A stretch of 64,000 bases of DNA from NCBI RefSeq assembly GCF_002119725.1, contig NZ_CP021109.1, positions 2,790,001-2,854,000 on the forward strand, given 5' to 3'. Positions 15,275 to 24,698 of the stretch are shown in pieces. Made by a program: the position numbers and the translations under genes. The notes below the pieces were generated by a model. The model searched no databases and had not been told where the DNA came from. It saw only the letters and a list, made by a program, of their open reading frames with translations. This DNA is from Bordetella genomosp. 9. Lineage in GTDB: Bacteria; Pseudomonadota; Gammaproteobacteria; Burkholderiales; Burkholderiaceae_B. The stretch's first letter is position 1; each line of letters opens with the position of its first letter.

Positions 15275-16846
15275 TCACCATTTGGGTGCGGCGCCCGGCG
15301 CGGCCGGGCTGGGCTGGACCGGCTTGCCGGCCGGCACCAGGTCGGGCGGCATGGTGCCGTCGTTGTAGATCACCTTCACGGGCTGCAGCCGCGTGGCGTC
15401 CGGCACGGAGGAATTGCACAGCTTGATCACGTCGTCGCTGACTTCCAGCTTGCCGTTTTCCTCCGGCGTTTCATCCTTGGCGGGGCGCAGGCCCAGCGCG
15501 GGCAGCAGCTTGTGCGACAGCGTCAGCCAGCGATACTGGGCCACCTGAAGGTCGTACAGCGCATTCGTCAGCGCGCGGCGCGATTCGAAAAGTTCGTTTT
15601 CGGTGTCCAGCAGGTCCAGCAGCGTCCGTTGACCGATCTGGAACTGTTGACGGTAGGCATCGCGCACCTTGGTCGTCGCCACTTCGTGATCGCGCAGGAA
15701 GGGCAGCGCCTGGCGCAGGTGGACGATGTTGTTCCAGGCGATCGCCAGGTCCTGCTGGATGTTGCGGCAGGTGTAGTTGCGGACGTCGCGGGCCGCATAG
15801 CTCTGCGAGGCCGTTTGACGGATACGCGCGGAATCGCTGCCGCCGCGGTACAGGTTGTACGACATGACGACCTGCACATTGGTGCTGCGCGTGTTCTTGT
15901 ACTCGGGCCCGGGCTGCGAGGTGTCGGTGCCTGTGGACGCCACGAATTCGAACTTCGGCGAAAGCGCGCCCTTGGCCGATTGCACGCCCGCGTCAGCCGC
16001 CTGCAGCAGCGCCTGCTTGGACAGGAAGGCCGGGTTGCTGCGCAGGGAGTCGTTGAAGTTCGTCGGATCCTTGGGCAGCTTCTCGTCGATACGCGGCGTC
16101 GGCGAGAGCGCAGCCGGCACATCCAGGCCCGTTACGCGGCGAAAGCGCTGCGTAACGTCGTTCAGGTTTGCGCTTTCCGTCATCAGGTTGGTCTGCGCGA
16201 GCGCCAAACGGCCGCCCGCCTGTTCCATGTCCACGCGGCGGCCCACGCCGGATTCCGCCCGTTCTCGGATCTGCTTCAGCGTTTCCTCGTGCAGCCCATA
16301 GTTCTGCCGCGCCAGCCTTTCCAGGTCGCGATAGCGCTGCACATCCAGGTAGGCCTGCGTCGCGTTGAAGGCCATCTCGTCGCTGGCGGCCAGCAGATCG
16401 TAGAACCGGGACAACTTCTCGAATCCGGCCTGCTTCACATCGTTGGACGTGCGGAAGCCGTCAAACAGCAGCTGACGCAGCTCCAGCGTGTACCCCGGCC
16501 GGTTCCAACTGGCCGAATCGCGGTTCGGCAGATTGCTTTGCCATTCATGGCCGAGCCAGCCCTGTGCATTCACCTGCGGCAGGAAGCCGCCGCGAGCCAC
16601 GTTCTGGCCCTCCAGCGAGGCACGGAAATCGTTGTAGCGCGCCTGTATTTCCGGGTTGGTCAGCAGCGTCTGTTCGACGACCTGATGCAAGGTGGCGCCC
16701 CCGTTTACGTCAGTGGCCTGAGCGACCGGCGCGGCCGGCGCCGCGGCGGGCGGGGTCGCACTTTTGGGGGAGGTTTGGGCGACGGCGGCGGTAGTAACGG
16801 CGGTTGCCAGGGCAGCAACAAGATGCTTCAAACGAAACGAGGACAT
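15275..16846 (-). CDS. lapE: TolC-family outer-membrane channel of the type I system (LapE-like)
   Basis: A 523-residue outer-membrane efflux protein completing the LapBCE exporter. The ATG at 16846 (MSSFRLKHL) has GGAAGG upstream and gives a standard signal peptide ending near AVAQ; longer in-frame starts have no such signal. An Ala/Pro-rich linker (about residues 30-50) precedes two TolC repeat halves with the expected long helices (for example LHQVVEQTLLTNPEIQARY and RDAYRQQFQIGQRTLLDLLDTENELFESRRAL). The C-terminus is extended by about 60 Pro/Ala-rich residues ending in PKW. It is the first gene of the minus-strand Lap block; the promoter must lie in 16847-17382. Confidence 0.93.
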   Translation of the reverse strand: MSSFRLKHLVAALATAVTTAAVAQTSPKSATPPAAAPAAPVAQATDVNGGATLHQVVEQTLLTNPEIQARYNDFRASLEGQNVARGGFLPQVNAQGWLGHEWQSNLPNRDSASWNRPGYTLELRQLLFDGFRTSNDVKQAGFEKLSRFYDLLAASDEMAFNATQAYLDVQRYRDLERLARQNYGLHEETLKQIRERAESGVGRRVDMEQAGGRLALAQTNLMTESANLNDVTQRFRRVTGLDVPAALSPTPRIDEKLPKDPTNFNDSLRSNPAFLSKQALLQAADAGVQSAKGALSPKFEFVASTGTDTSQPGPEYKNTRSTNVQVVMSYNLYRGGSDSARIRQTASQSYAARDVRNYTCRNIQQDLAIAWNNIVHLRQALPFLRDHEVATTKVRDAYRQQFQIGQRTLLDLLDTENELFESRRALTNALYDLQVAQYRWLTLSHKLLPALGLRPAKDETPEENGKLEVSDDVIKLCNSSVPDATRLQPVKVIYNDGTMPPDLVPAGKPVQPSPAAPGAAPKW

Positions 16847-17197
16847 GACCTTCCCGTATGGCTTAATCGAAGTTGAGTAACAGCTGCTTTCCCGGCTGCA
16901 ATACATCGCGCTCAGCACGCGCCCGCTCCGCATGAAGTTGTTTTTCGAGGGGGGAACGGTCCTTGAAACAGCTATGAAGAACCTGCGGCCGGGATTGTCT
17001 GTGACAGGACAAGCTCGATCAACGCCATAAAAACGCGGTTTATTTCACACCCTTGCACGAATTGTAAGAGTATGCGGCAAAGTGGCGGAGAAGCGCCCGG
17101 CGTTACGTAATAAAACATGACCGATCTGGCTGCTCATCCGCTAACTTTCACAAAGCCGCCTTCTACTGGTGCGTACATCGGGCTTCTTGATCAGCCT

Positions 17198-17220
17198 TTG
17201 TTACGGCAGCGGCGTAACAA
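17198..17220. promoter_or_regulatory. Inverted repeat TTGTTACG-n7-CGTAACAA, candidate regulator site
   Basis: Perfect 8-bp arms separated by 7 nt lie about 350 bp upstream of lapE. The same GTTAC/GTAAC core recurs several times in this gap. The binding protein is unknown. Confidence 0.35.
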
Positions 17221-17333
17221 TGGATCGCTTTGGCAACATTCGTGGTCCGAAAGCAACGCCTGCGGATGTAACAGGCGTCCGCGCGCACCATCGCCGGCGC
17301 TTCCCACTTTCGGGCTACGCCGCGCCCGGATCG

Positions 17334-17364
17334 TTTACCGCAGTGCAGAGTTTTCTGGTATAGT
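17334..17364 (+). promoter_or_regulatory. Candidate sigma70 promoter of tRNA-Ala
   Basis: TTTACC at 17334-17339 and TATAGT at 17359-17364 are spaced 19 nt apart, a little long, and end 18 nt before the tRNA. The -10 element is close to consensus; the -35 is weaker. Confidence 0.45.
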
Positions 17365-17382
17365 TACGGACTTACTTGATGT

Positions 17383-17458
<76 letters not shown>

Positions 17459-17472
17459 CCGGATTGCAGTAC

Positions 17473-17514
17473 AAAAAAGCCTTGGACGCGCGCCGCGCCT
17501 CAAGGCTTTTTTGT
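17473..17514. terminator. Bidirectional intrinsic terminator between tRNA-Ala and ppc
   Basis: A 12-bp stem, AAAAAAGCCTTG paired with CAAGGCTTTTTT, with a GC-rich loop. T-runs on both strands allow it to end tRNA transcription from the left and ppc transcription from the right (ppc stop at 17531). Confidence 0.92.
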
Positions 17515-17530
17515 TACCCGCGCGTCTGGC

Positions 17531-20359
17531 TTACCCGCTATTGCGCAAGCCCGCAGCGATTCCGTTGATGGTGATATGTATCCCGGTCTTCAGTACGGGA
17601 TCGTGGCCGCCGGCGCGATAGCGGCGCATCAATTCCAGCTGCACATGATGCAAGGGATCCAAGTAGGGATAGCGGTGGCTGATCGACCTGGCCAGCGCGG
17701 GATTGCGCGCCAGCCTTTCCGCGTCGCCCGTGATCCGGGACAGCGCTTGCGCGGTGCGCCGCCATTCCGCTTCGATTTCGGAAAACACGGTGCCGCGAAG
17801 CTGCCGGTCTTCGACCAGTTCGGCATAGCGCGACGCCAGCGCAAGATCGCTTTTCGCCAGCACCATATCCAGATTGGACAGCAGCGTCCGGAAGAACGGC
17901 CAGTCGCGGTACATCGCACGCAGCCATTCCCAGGGCTCGTCGCCCTGCCCATGCGCCGGATCCTCCACGAACGCCTGCACCGCCGAGCCGAACCCATACC
18001 AGCCCGGCAAGGTGACGCGGCACTGCCCCCAACTGAAGCCCCAGGGGATGGCCCGCAGGTCCTCGATCTTCTGGCTGCCGGTGCGCGAGGCCGGACGCGA
18101 ACCGATATTCAGCCCGGCGATTTCGCGTATGGGCGTAGAGCCGAAGAAATACTCACGGAACCCGGGCGTTTCGTACACCAGCCGCCGATAGGCTTTCATG
18201 CTGGCGTCCGACAGCGCCGCGGCCGCCGCCAGAAAGCGCGCGGGCGCCGGCGCATCGGATTGCAGCAACGTGGCCTCCAGCGTCGCGGCGACCAGCGTTT
18301 CCAGGTTGCGCCGGCCGATATCGGCATTGGTGTACTTGGAGGCGATCACCTCGCCCTGCTCCGTCAGGCGCAACTGGCCCCGCACCGTGCCTGGCGGCTG
18401 CGCCAGGATGGCCTGATAGCTCGGGCCGCCGCCCCGGCCCACCGTGCCGCCGCGGCCGTGGAACATCCTCAGCTTGATTGCTCCCCTGCCCTCGTATTCC
18501 TCGAATAGCCGGGCCAGCGCGATTTCCGCGCGATACAGCTCCCAATTGCTGGTGAAGATGCCGCCGTCCTTGTTGCTGTCGGAGTAGCCCAGCATGATGT
18601 CCTGTTCCCCGCCGCTGCGCCGGACCATCTCGAAGATGCCCGGCAAGGCGTAGAAACGCCGCATGATGTCGGTGGCGTTGCGCAGATCCTCGATGGTCTC
18701 GAACAGCGGAACCACGATCAGGTCCGCACGGGCCTCTTCGTTCAGGAGCCCTTGCAGAAGGCCGACTTCCTTTTGCAGCAGCAGAACTTCCAGCAGATCG
18801 CTCACCGTCTCGGTGTGGCTGATGATGTAGTGGCGAATGGCATGGCGGCCGTAGCGTTCGAGCATGGCCCGCGCCGTTTCGAAGATGGCCAGCTCGCTGC
18901 GCGCCAGTTCCGAGTAGTCCGCGCCGGGAATGCGCAGCGGGCGCGGGTCGTTCAGCTGCCGCAGCAACGCCGCCACCCGGGCGTCCTCGTCCAGCTTCGC
19001 ATACGCGGGCTCGACGCGGGCAGCCGCGAACAATTCGGCGACCACAGCTTCGTGCTTGTCCGAACTCTGGCGCAAGTCCACCGTCGCCAGATGAAAACCG
19101 AAGACGCTTGCCGCGCGTATCAAGGGATGGAGGCGTTCCACCGCCAGCTCGCCGGCGCGATGGCTTTCGAGCGATTGCGCCACCACGTTCAAATCGTCGA
19201 GAAAATCCTCCGCGCAGGCATAAGGCGCTAGCGGCGCCACCGGGTGCGGCGCCGCTTCCGCACCGGTCAGCGCCTGCAAGGTCGCGGCAAGCCTTGCGTA
19301 GATGCCGGACAACGCCTTGCGATACGGTTCGTCGCGCCGGTGCAGGCTCTCGTCCGGCGAACGGTCGGCAAGCGCTCGCAGGGCGGGCGATACGTCGATC
19401 AGGTAGTCCGACATGGACAACTCGCCGCCCAACTGGTGCGTCTCCGACAAGTAGTGGCGCAGCGCGGTTTCGGACTGGCGCCGCAAGGCATACCGCAAGG
19501 TATCGGCCGTCACGTTGGGGTTGCCGTCCCGGTCCCCGCCTATCCACTGGCCCATGCGGAAAAACGTGGCAACGGACTGCCCCGGCAGCTCGCGCTCCAG
19601 ACTTGCGTAGAGCCGCGGAATTTCTCGCAAAAACGTCGTCTGGTAATAGCTCAGGGCGTTTTCGATCTCGTCCACCACCGTCAGCCGCGACATGCGCAGC
19701 AGACGCGTGGTCCACAGCTGGATGATGCGGCCGCGCAGGCGTGCCGCATTGGCGTCCAGCGCGCGGGCCAGCACGCCGCCGGCAGCATCCGCCTCGCCCG
19801 CACGAATGGCGTCCCGTTCCGCGAGCAGCTGGGCGATGGCGCGCTGCGCGTCCAGGATGCTTTTGCGCTGGACTTCGGTGGGATGCGCCGTCAGTACGGG
19901 CGATACATGGCTTTCGCGCAGCGTCGCCGCGATACGGTCGGCCGCGATACCGGCGCCGCGCAGACGGGCCATCATTGCGTCCAGACTGCCTTCCCGGACG
20001 TCTCCGGCGCGCTCGTGCGCCAGGCGGCGGCGGATGTAGTGCCGGTCTTCAGCGAGGTTCGCCAGCAAGCTGAAATAGGTAAACGCGCGCACGATGCAAA
20101 CGAGCATCAGCGCGGACTGGCCGTGAAGCAGGGCTTTCAAGTCCTGGTCCGCCTGCGTGTCGTCGTCACGCCGGAAGGCGACCGCAAGTTGCCGGACCTG
20201 CTCCACCAGCTTGTAGGCGTCTTCGCCTTCCTGCTCGCGTATGACGTCGCCCAAAAGACGGCCGAGCAGGCGGATGTCCTCGACGAGGGGCTGCGCGGAG
20301 GCCGGCGCGGCGTGGTCGTGGTCGCGGTCGTGGTCGTAACCGTCATGGACAAACTTCAT
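17531..20359 (-). CDS. ppc: Phosphoenolpyruvate carboxylase
   Basis: Cytoplasmic enzyme adding bicarbonate to phosphoenolpyruvate to give oxaloacetate, refilling the TCA cycle. The 942-residue length is normal. Diagnostic motifs are present: TAHPTE (about residues 157-162) containing the catalytic His, [25 protein letters not shown], and the conserved C-terminal RNSG. The first 20 residues are rich in His and Asp ([10 protein letters not shown]), an unusual N-terminal extension that might bind metal. The ATG has GGAGC upstream. It stands alone and ends at a strong terminator shared with the tRNA. Confidence 0.97.
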   Translation of the reverse strand: MKFVHDGYDHDRDHDHAAPASAQPLVEDIRLLGRLLGDVIREQEGEDAYKLVEQVRQLAVAFRRDDDTQADQDLKALLHGQSALMLVCIVRAFTYFSLLANLAEDRHYIRRRLAHERAGDVREGSLDAMMARLRGAGIAADRIAATLRESHVSPVLTAHPTEVQRKSILDAQRAIAQLLAERDAIRAGEADAAGGVLARALDANAARLRGRIIQLWTTRLLRMSRLTVVDEIENALSYYQTTFLREIPRLYASLERELPGQSVATFFRMGQWIGGDRDGNPNVTADTLRYALRRQSETALRHYLSETHQLGGELSMSDYLIDVSPALRALADRSPDESLHRRDEPYRKALSGIYARLAATLQALTGAEAAPHPVAPLAPYACAEDFLDDLNVVAQSLESHRAGELAVERLHPLIRAASVFGFHLATVDLRQSSDKHEAVVAELFAAARVEPAYAKLDEDARVAALLRQLNDPRPLRIPGADYSELARSELAIFETARAMLERYGRHAIRHYIISHTETVSDLLEVLLLQKEVGLLQGLLNEEARADLIVVPLFETIEDLRNATDIMRRFYALPGIFEMVRRSGGEQDIMLGYSDSNKDGGIFTSNWELYRAEIALARLFEEYEGRGAIKLRMFHGRGGTVGRGGGPSYQAILAQPPGTVRGQLRLTEQGEVIASKYTNADIGRRNLETLVAATLEATLLQSDAPAPARFLAAAAALSDASMKAYRRLVYETPGFREYFFGSTPIREIAGLNIGSRPASRTGSQKIEDLRAIPWGFSWGQCRVTLPGWYGFGSAVQAFVEDPAHGQGDEPWEWLRAMYRDWPFFRTLLSNLDMVLAKSDLALASRYAELVEDRQLRGTVFSEIEAEWRRTAQALSRITGDAERLARNPALARSISHRYPYLDPLHHVQLELMRRYRAGGHDPVLKTGIHITINGIAAGLRNSG

Positions 20360-20583
20360 GCTGCCAGCTCCGAAATTTCGATGGGTTCAGACCGCGGCCG
20401 CGCGAGTAAACGGACCGGATGCGCAAGATGGCTCCCGGCTTCCGCAGTTCGGCCGGGCGTCCTGATCGGACGACCGAGCCCCCCGGTGCCGGACGACAGC
20501 ATGAATGTATGAGATTCAGCTCCGCTTGGGAATTCGCGACTGACGCCGGCGCCATCGCGATCCGCCACGGCGCACGCCATGGC

Positions 20584-20658
20584 AAAAAAAAACCGGCACG
20601 CCTGCCGCTCGTCTCCGTGGGCAGCCATGCCCATGGGATCGGCGGTTCAGCGTGCCGG
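20584..20658 (-). terminator. Terminator-like stem with poly-T for the Bug-receptor gene
   Basis: On the minus strand CCGGCACGC (20658-20650) pairs with GCGTGCCGG (20601-20593) and is followed directly by nine T. The loop is long (48 nt), which weakens the case, but stem plus T-run in the correct place favours an intrinsic terminator. Confidence 0.6.
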
Positions 20659-20690
20659 CGATGTCGCGGTCGATGTCGCGGCGCCATGAC

Positions 20691-20710
20691 GGCATCCCGG
20701 CCGGGATGCC
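20691..20710. repeat. Perfect 20-bp palindrome after the Bug-receptor gene
   Basis: Arms GGCATCCCGG and CCGGGATGCC meet with no spacer, 12 bp past the receptor stop codon. It may act as a 3'-end RNA hairpin together with the downstream terminator. Confidence 0.6.
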
Positions 20711-20722
20711 GCCCGGTCAGGC

Positions 20723-21685
20723 TTACTGCTGGCCCTTCAAAATCTCATGCCACTTCTGGGTCTGGTCGGCGATGAACTTCTTGAACTCTTCGGGCTTGTT
20801 GCCGCCGGCATCGGCGCCAATGGTTTCCAGGGCCTTCACCATCATGGGGTCCTTGAGCGCATCCACAGTGGCCGCGTAGAGCTTGGCCTGAACGTCGGCC
20901 GGCACCTTGGCGGGGACCACCAGGCCGTACCACGTGGAGAACGTGTAGCCCGGCACGGTTTCGGCGATGGCCGGGATGCCCGGGAAGTAGGGGCTCGGTT
21001 TCTCGCTGCTCACGCCCAGCGCGCGCACGGTGTCGGCCTTGATCTGGGCCATCGCCGAACCGCTGGTCTCGATAGCCATCTGGATCTGGCCTCCCATCAG
21101 GTCGGTCATCATCGGCGCACCGCCCTTATAGGGAACGTGGGCGATGTCGATCTTCGCCATGCGCTTGAAAAGTTCGCCGGCCAGATGCTCGGTGCTGCCG
21201 ACACCGGCCGAACCGTAGTTCAGCTTGCCGGGGTTCTTCTTGGCGTAATCGATCAGTTCGGCCACCGACTTCACCGGCAGGTCCTTATTGACGATCAGCA
21301 GGTTCGGCGAAGACGCCACCACGGTGATGGGCGCGAAATCCTTCTGGAAGTCGTAGGTCAGCTTGTCGTAGGTCGAGGGCGCGATCGAGTGCGCGATGGT
21401 CGACAGGAACAAGGTGTAGCCATCCGGCGCCTGGCGCGCAACATAGCCGGCCCCGATGGTGCCGCCCGCGCCCGCGCGGTTGTCCACGATCACGGGCTGG
21501 CCCAGCCGCTTGGACAGGGCCTCGGCCAGGGGGCGCCCGACCATGTCGGTCGTGCCGCCGGGCGGGAACGGGATCACCAGCGTGATCGGACGGCTGGGCC
21601 AGTCCGCGGCATGGGCGGCCAGTGCGGTGGCGCACAGCACGGTGCCGGCCAGCAGGCGACCGAGCAGGGATTTGCCAAATTGCAT
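20723..21685 (-). CDS. Bug-family tripartite tricarboxylate transporter substrate-binding protein
   Basis: A 320-residue periplasmic solute receptor of the large Bug/TctC family expanded in Bordetella and relatives. A signal peptide (MQFGKSLLGRLLAGTVLCATALAAHA) is followed by the family landmarks PSRPITLVIPFPPGGTTD, a GAGGTIGAGYVARQAPDGYTL stretch and HVPYKGGAPMMTDLMGGQI. The ligand is unknown; family members bind carboxylates such as citrate, glutamate or nicotinate. The start at 21685 has AAGGAG 8 nt upstream. No membrane TctA/TctB genes are adjacent, so it is an orphan receptor. Confidence 0.93.
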   Translation of the reverse strand: MQFGKSLLGRLLAGTVLCATALAAHAADWPSRPITLVIPFPPGGTTDMVGRPLAEALSKRLGQPVIVDNRAGAGGTIGAGYVARQAPDGYTLFLSTIAHSIAPSTYDKLTYDFQKDFAPITVVASSPNLLIVNKDLPVKSVAELIDYAKKNPGKLNYGSAGVGSTEHLAGELFKRMAKIDIAHVPYKGGAPMMTDLMGGQIQMAIETSGSAMAQIKADTVRALGVSSEKPSPYFPGIPAIAETVPGYTFSTWYGLVVPAKVPADVQAKLYAATVDALKDPMMVKALETIGADAGGNKPEEFKKFIADQTQKWHEILKGQQ

Positions 21686-21791
21686 AGGTATCTCCTTTAT
21701 GTATGTATGGCGATCCGGTGTCGCGGCGAACGCACCATCGCAGCACAGGGACGATGGATGCGGGCATGTGCCGCGCATAGGCAGACCGAGA

Positions 21792-21811
21792 TTGTATACC
21801 TTAGTGTACAA
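21792..21811. promoter_or_regulatory. Near-perfect dyad upstream of the Bug receptor, candidate GntR-type operator
   Basis: Arms TTGTATAC and GTGTACAA, 4 nt apart, match with one mismatch. It lies about 107 bp before the start codon. TTGTATAC-like dyads are typical of GntR/FadR-class repressor sites; the regulator is not in this window. Confidence 0.45.
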
Positions 21812-21953
21812 GTGGCGACGGCGCGTCCGGCCATGCGTGCTGCCACCCAAGACGTGTGAAGTACGGGTAGGCGAGACGGCCTGAAGCCGCCCGGCAGTGC
21901 GGCGATCCGGCAGGCGCTGCGCAGGCCTCGCGCCCCGCACGGCGCCGGATCGA

Positions 21954-22670
21954 TCATTGGCGAGGAATCGGGACGCCGCTGCGCGAGGCCACTTGCGCCA
22001 GGCCGGCCGGCAGCCGCAAGGCGATCCCCCTGGCCCGGTATTCGGCCAGCAGGATTTCGATCTCCTCCGTCGTCGCCCCCAGCGCGCACAGGGATTTCAG
22101 CAGGCGCCGCACGTCTGAGCCGGCCGCCTGCGCCGGGGTCAGGCACTTCCGGCTCATTTCCCAATCCACGAACGCCACGGCTGGAGGGGACGTCGAAAGG
22201 TCAACGAATATCTCTTTGGGGTAAAGATGGCCGTGCTTGCGGCGGGCCAGGTGCAGCGACACCAACGCCTGGGCTACGGCGCGCAGCGCCTCGATTCGTT
22301 GGGCGGCGGTCCAGCCGCGATCCCCGAACCCCTCTTTCAAACTGACATAACCCTGCAATCCCCGCGTGACCAGAACGGCGTGCCAGCCGTCCTTGGCCTT
22401 GTGCATATCGAAAAACTCCACCGGCGGCGTGGGGACACCGATGCGGGCACAGGCACGCAGGCTCAGCCATTCGCGCAGCAGGGTCGGGCGCCCGCTCGGG
22501 TAACGCAAACTGCGGAAAACATGGTTGCGCTGCTTCTTCACGTAAAAGCAGTCGCCGGACTCGCGCAGCACGACACGTTGCACGCCGCTGAAACCGCCTC
22601 GACGCGCGTTTGGCGCCTCGGCCCACTCGCCCTGCACAGACCACCAATCGCTTGCCGCTTGCGAACGCAT
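21954..22670 (-). CDS. InaA-like protein, lipopolysaccharide-kinase (Kdo/WaaP) family
   Basis: A 238-residue kinase-fold protein close to Escherichia coli InaA: the N-terminus DWWSVQGEWAEAPNARRGGFSGVQ aligns with that protein, and FYVKKQRNHVFRSLRYPSGRPTLLREW continues the match. KHGHLYPKEIFVD and FVDWEMSRK correspond to the catalytic and metal-binding loops of the fold, though the usual catalytic HxDxxxxN pattern is reduced (HGHLYPKEI), so activity on lipopolysaccharide is uncertain. InaA is an acid/weak-acid-stress-induced protein of unknown biochemical role. The start at 22670 (MRSQAASDWW) agrees with the family; upstream in-frame Met codons would add unconserved sequence. Confidence 0.8.
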   Translation of the reverse strand: MRSQAASDWWSVQGEWAEAPNARRGGFSGVQRVVLRESGDCFYVKKQRNHVFRSLRYPSGRPTLLREWLSLRACARIGVPTPPVEFFDMHKAKDGWHAVLVTRGLQGYVSLKEGFGDRGWTAAQRIEALRAVAQALVSLHLARRKHGHLYPKEIFVDLSTSPPAVAFVDWEMSRKCLTPAQAAGSDVRRLLKSLCALGATTEEIEILLAEYRARGIALRLPAGLAQVASRSGVPIPRQ

Positions 22671-23279
22671 CGCGCCGGATCCTCGTCGATCTGCAAAAAG
22701 CGGGACGCGAAACAGGCGGCACGCCGCCCGATACCTTCCCGACTGAAAAGCAACCGGCGCGCAACACCCCCACCGGCCGACCGCTTCGTGCTCATAAAAG
22801 TGGGGCCGCATCAGGGTACAAGCTCTACCGTGACTGGTAAACAAACCGTCATACTTCGGACGTATTTCCGCAACATCGTGCGTGCAGTCAGGACATTGAC
22901 AGCTTTTTCCCCGCCGAACCCCGCCCCACGCAGCGTTGCATCCCCCGGCGGCGCATAAAGCGGGCAAGACAGGGAAACCGCAAGCCGCGCAAAACGCCGG
23001 TGTTCAAGGAAGACGGCGGCGTTCAAGTCGGGCCCCATGCATGGCTCCGCAGGGTCGGGGCAAGCTGGATCGCGTAGCGGCGTTGCTACGCCGGAACTCG
23101 CGGGGCGGAGGATGCACCATGGCGGGGCCCGGTCCAGGCACCATGCTGCTGCGAGCACGCCACCGCCTGGCCGCTTGGGACAGTTTGTTCCGGTGCCGCC
23201 CCAGGAAAACGACTGCTGCAAAAATGGCATGGCCTTTGCATCGGGTTCCATCCAGACCAACACCGGCCTGGAGCCCGAC
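22671..23279. promoter_or_regulatory. Divergent intergenic region between inaA-like gene and MFS gene
   Basis: 609 bp with no conserved gene. It contains the promoters of both flanking genes, a hairpin near 23077-23096 (arms CGGCGT/ACGCCG) and a small possible upstream reading frame with a good ribosome site (listed separately). No confident -35/-10 pairs were found by eye. Confidence 0.5.
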
Positions 23280-23283
23280 ATGA
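23119..23283 (+). CDS. Possible 54-residue upstream open reading frame
   Basis: ATG at 23119 follows GGAGG with ideal spacing, and its TGA overlaps the start codon of the following MFS gene as ATGA. The predicted peptide (MAGPGPGTMLLRARH...) is rich in Arg and Pro and resembles nothing I know. It may be a coupled leader, or chance. Confidence 0.25.
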   Translation: MAGPGPGTMLLRARHRLAAWDSLFRCRPRKTTAAKMAWPLHRVPSRPTPAWSPT

Positions 23284-24545
23284 CCGTATCGACCGAAGCC
23301 GCGCTGAGCGGCCCCAAAGAGATTTTGAGCAGTCGTTGGATTCAACTGTTGCTCGGCCTGGTCTGCATGATGGCCATCTCGAGTCCGCAGTACGTCTGGA
23401 CCCTTTTCACCAAACCGTTATCCGCCAAGCTCGGCGTGCCGCTCTCGGAATTGCAGGTCACGTTTTCCCTGCTGATCGTCCTGCAGACCTTCTTCTCGCC
23501 GTTCCAGGGCAGCCTGATCGACCGTTTCGGCCCGCGGCGCCTGATTGCGCTGGGCACGCTGATGTCGGGCTGCAGCTGGATCCTGGCGTCGATGGCGACG
23601 AATATCGGGCTGTTGTACCTGACCTATGGCGTGGTCGGAGGTCTGGGCACCGGTATCGTGTATGTCGGCGTGGTCGGCCTCATGGTGCGCTGGTTTCCGG
23701 ACCGCCGCGGTTTTGCCGCCGGCATGGTCGCAGCCGGCTACGGAATGGGCGCCATCCTGACGACCTTTCCCATCTCCAATGCCCTGCTCGGTTCCGGACT
23801 TGAACAAACGCTGTGGCAGTTCGGGACGCTGTTCGCCGTGATCGGCGTCATCGCCGCACAGGGCTTGCGCACGCCCGCAGCCCCGGCCGCCGCGGGTGCC
23901 GCCGCCGTCGTTCCCGGTTTGGCCCCGCGCGACCTGGCGCCGCGCGCAATGCTCAGACAGCCGCTGTTCTGGCTGATGTTCGCCATGATGACCATGATGT
24001 CCACATCGGGCCTGATGGTGACTTCCCAGATGGCGAGTTTCGCGCGCGACTTCGGCGTGGCGGACCTGATGGTGTTCGGCATGGCGGCGCTGCCGCTGGC
24101 CTTGACCGTGGACCGGCTGACCAATGGCTTGACCCGGCCCTTCTTCGGCTGGGTATCCGACCGCTGCGGCCGCGAGAACACCATGTTCATCGCTTTCGCG
24201 CTGGAAGGACTGGCGATGGCGGTCTGGCTTGCCACGCGCGAGCACCCCTTGCTGTTCGTGCTGCTGTCTGGGGTGGTTTTCTTCGGCTGGGGCGAAATCT
24301 TTTCACTCTTCCCTTCCACCCTGACCGACACGTTCGGCACCCGGCACGCAACCGCCAATTACGGCTGGTTGTACATATCGCAGGGGATCGGGTCGATTCT
24401 GGGCGGACCGCTGGCCGCCCTGCTGCACGAAAGAACTGCCAGCTGGCACCCGGTGTTCTATTCGGCGATCGCCCTGGACATCGCCGCCGCCGGGCTGGCC
24501 ATCGCGGTGCTCAAGCCGGCGCGCCGGCGCTACCTGGCGCAGTGA
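23280..24545 (+). CDS. MFS transporter, oxalate/formate antiporter (OFA) family
   Basis: A 421-residue inner-membrane transporter with 12 predicted helices. The start of the protein (WIQLLLGLVCMMAISSPQYVWTLFTKPL) and the motif FQGSLIDRFGPRRLIALG in loop 2-3 fit the OFA group, whose best-known member exchanges oxalate for formate; the substrate here is unknown. The second half repeats GWVSDRCGRENTMF. The ATG at 23280 with GGAG upstream is preferred over longer forms lacking conserved sequence. Confidence 0.85.
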   Translation: MTVSTEAALSGPKEILSSRWIQLLLGLVCMMAISSPQYVWTLFTKPLSAKLGVPLSELQVTFSLLIVLQTFFSPFQGSLIDRFGPRRLIALGTLMSGCSWILASMATNIGLLYLTYGVVGGLGTGIVYVGVVGLMVRWFPDRRGFAAGMVAAGYGMGAILTTFPISNALLGSGLEQTLWQFGTLFAVIGVIAAQGLRTPAAPAAAGAAAVVPGLAPRDLAPRAMLRQPLFWLMFAMMTMMSTSGLMVTSQMASFARDFGVADLMVFGMAALPLALTVDRLTNGLTRPFFGWVSDRCGRENTMFIAFALEGLAMAVWLATREHPLLFVLLSGVVFFGWGEIFSLFPSTLTDTFGTRHATANYGWLYISQGIGSILGGPLAALLHERTASWHPVFYSAIALDIAAAGLAIAVLKPARRRYLAQ

Positions 24546-24698
24546 AGAGGCGCCCCGCGTCGCCCCATGTGCGCCGCGAGCAGCCGTCCGACGGCAGGCC
24601 TAGGGCTTGCGAAGGAGCCCGCCGTCATCCGCGGGCCGTCGCGCATCTGTTAACTTTGCAGATGCGCCGGCCCCGGCGCCAACGTGAGAGGTGTCGCC

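Larger units (their letters stand above)
16847..17382. promoter_or_regulatory. Intergenic region between lapE and tRNA-Ala
   Basis: A 536-bp gene-free stretch, AT-richer than its surroundings, that must contain the promoter of the lap operon on the minus strand and that of the tRNA on the plus strand. Notable content: TTACGTAA at 17103-17110, a perfect dyad TTGTTACG / CGTAACAA at 17198-17220, and further GTAAC/GTTAC copies near 17269 and 17365. I see no convincing coding sequence or small RNA. Confidence 0.6.
20360..20722. promoter_or_regulatory. Gap between ppc and a Bug-receptor gene
   Basis: This 363-bp region holds no credible gene. It contains the ppc upstream region and, on its right side, two dyads downstream of the receptor gene (listed separately). 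No clear -35/-10 pair for ppc could be picked by eye. Confidence 0.5.
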
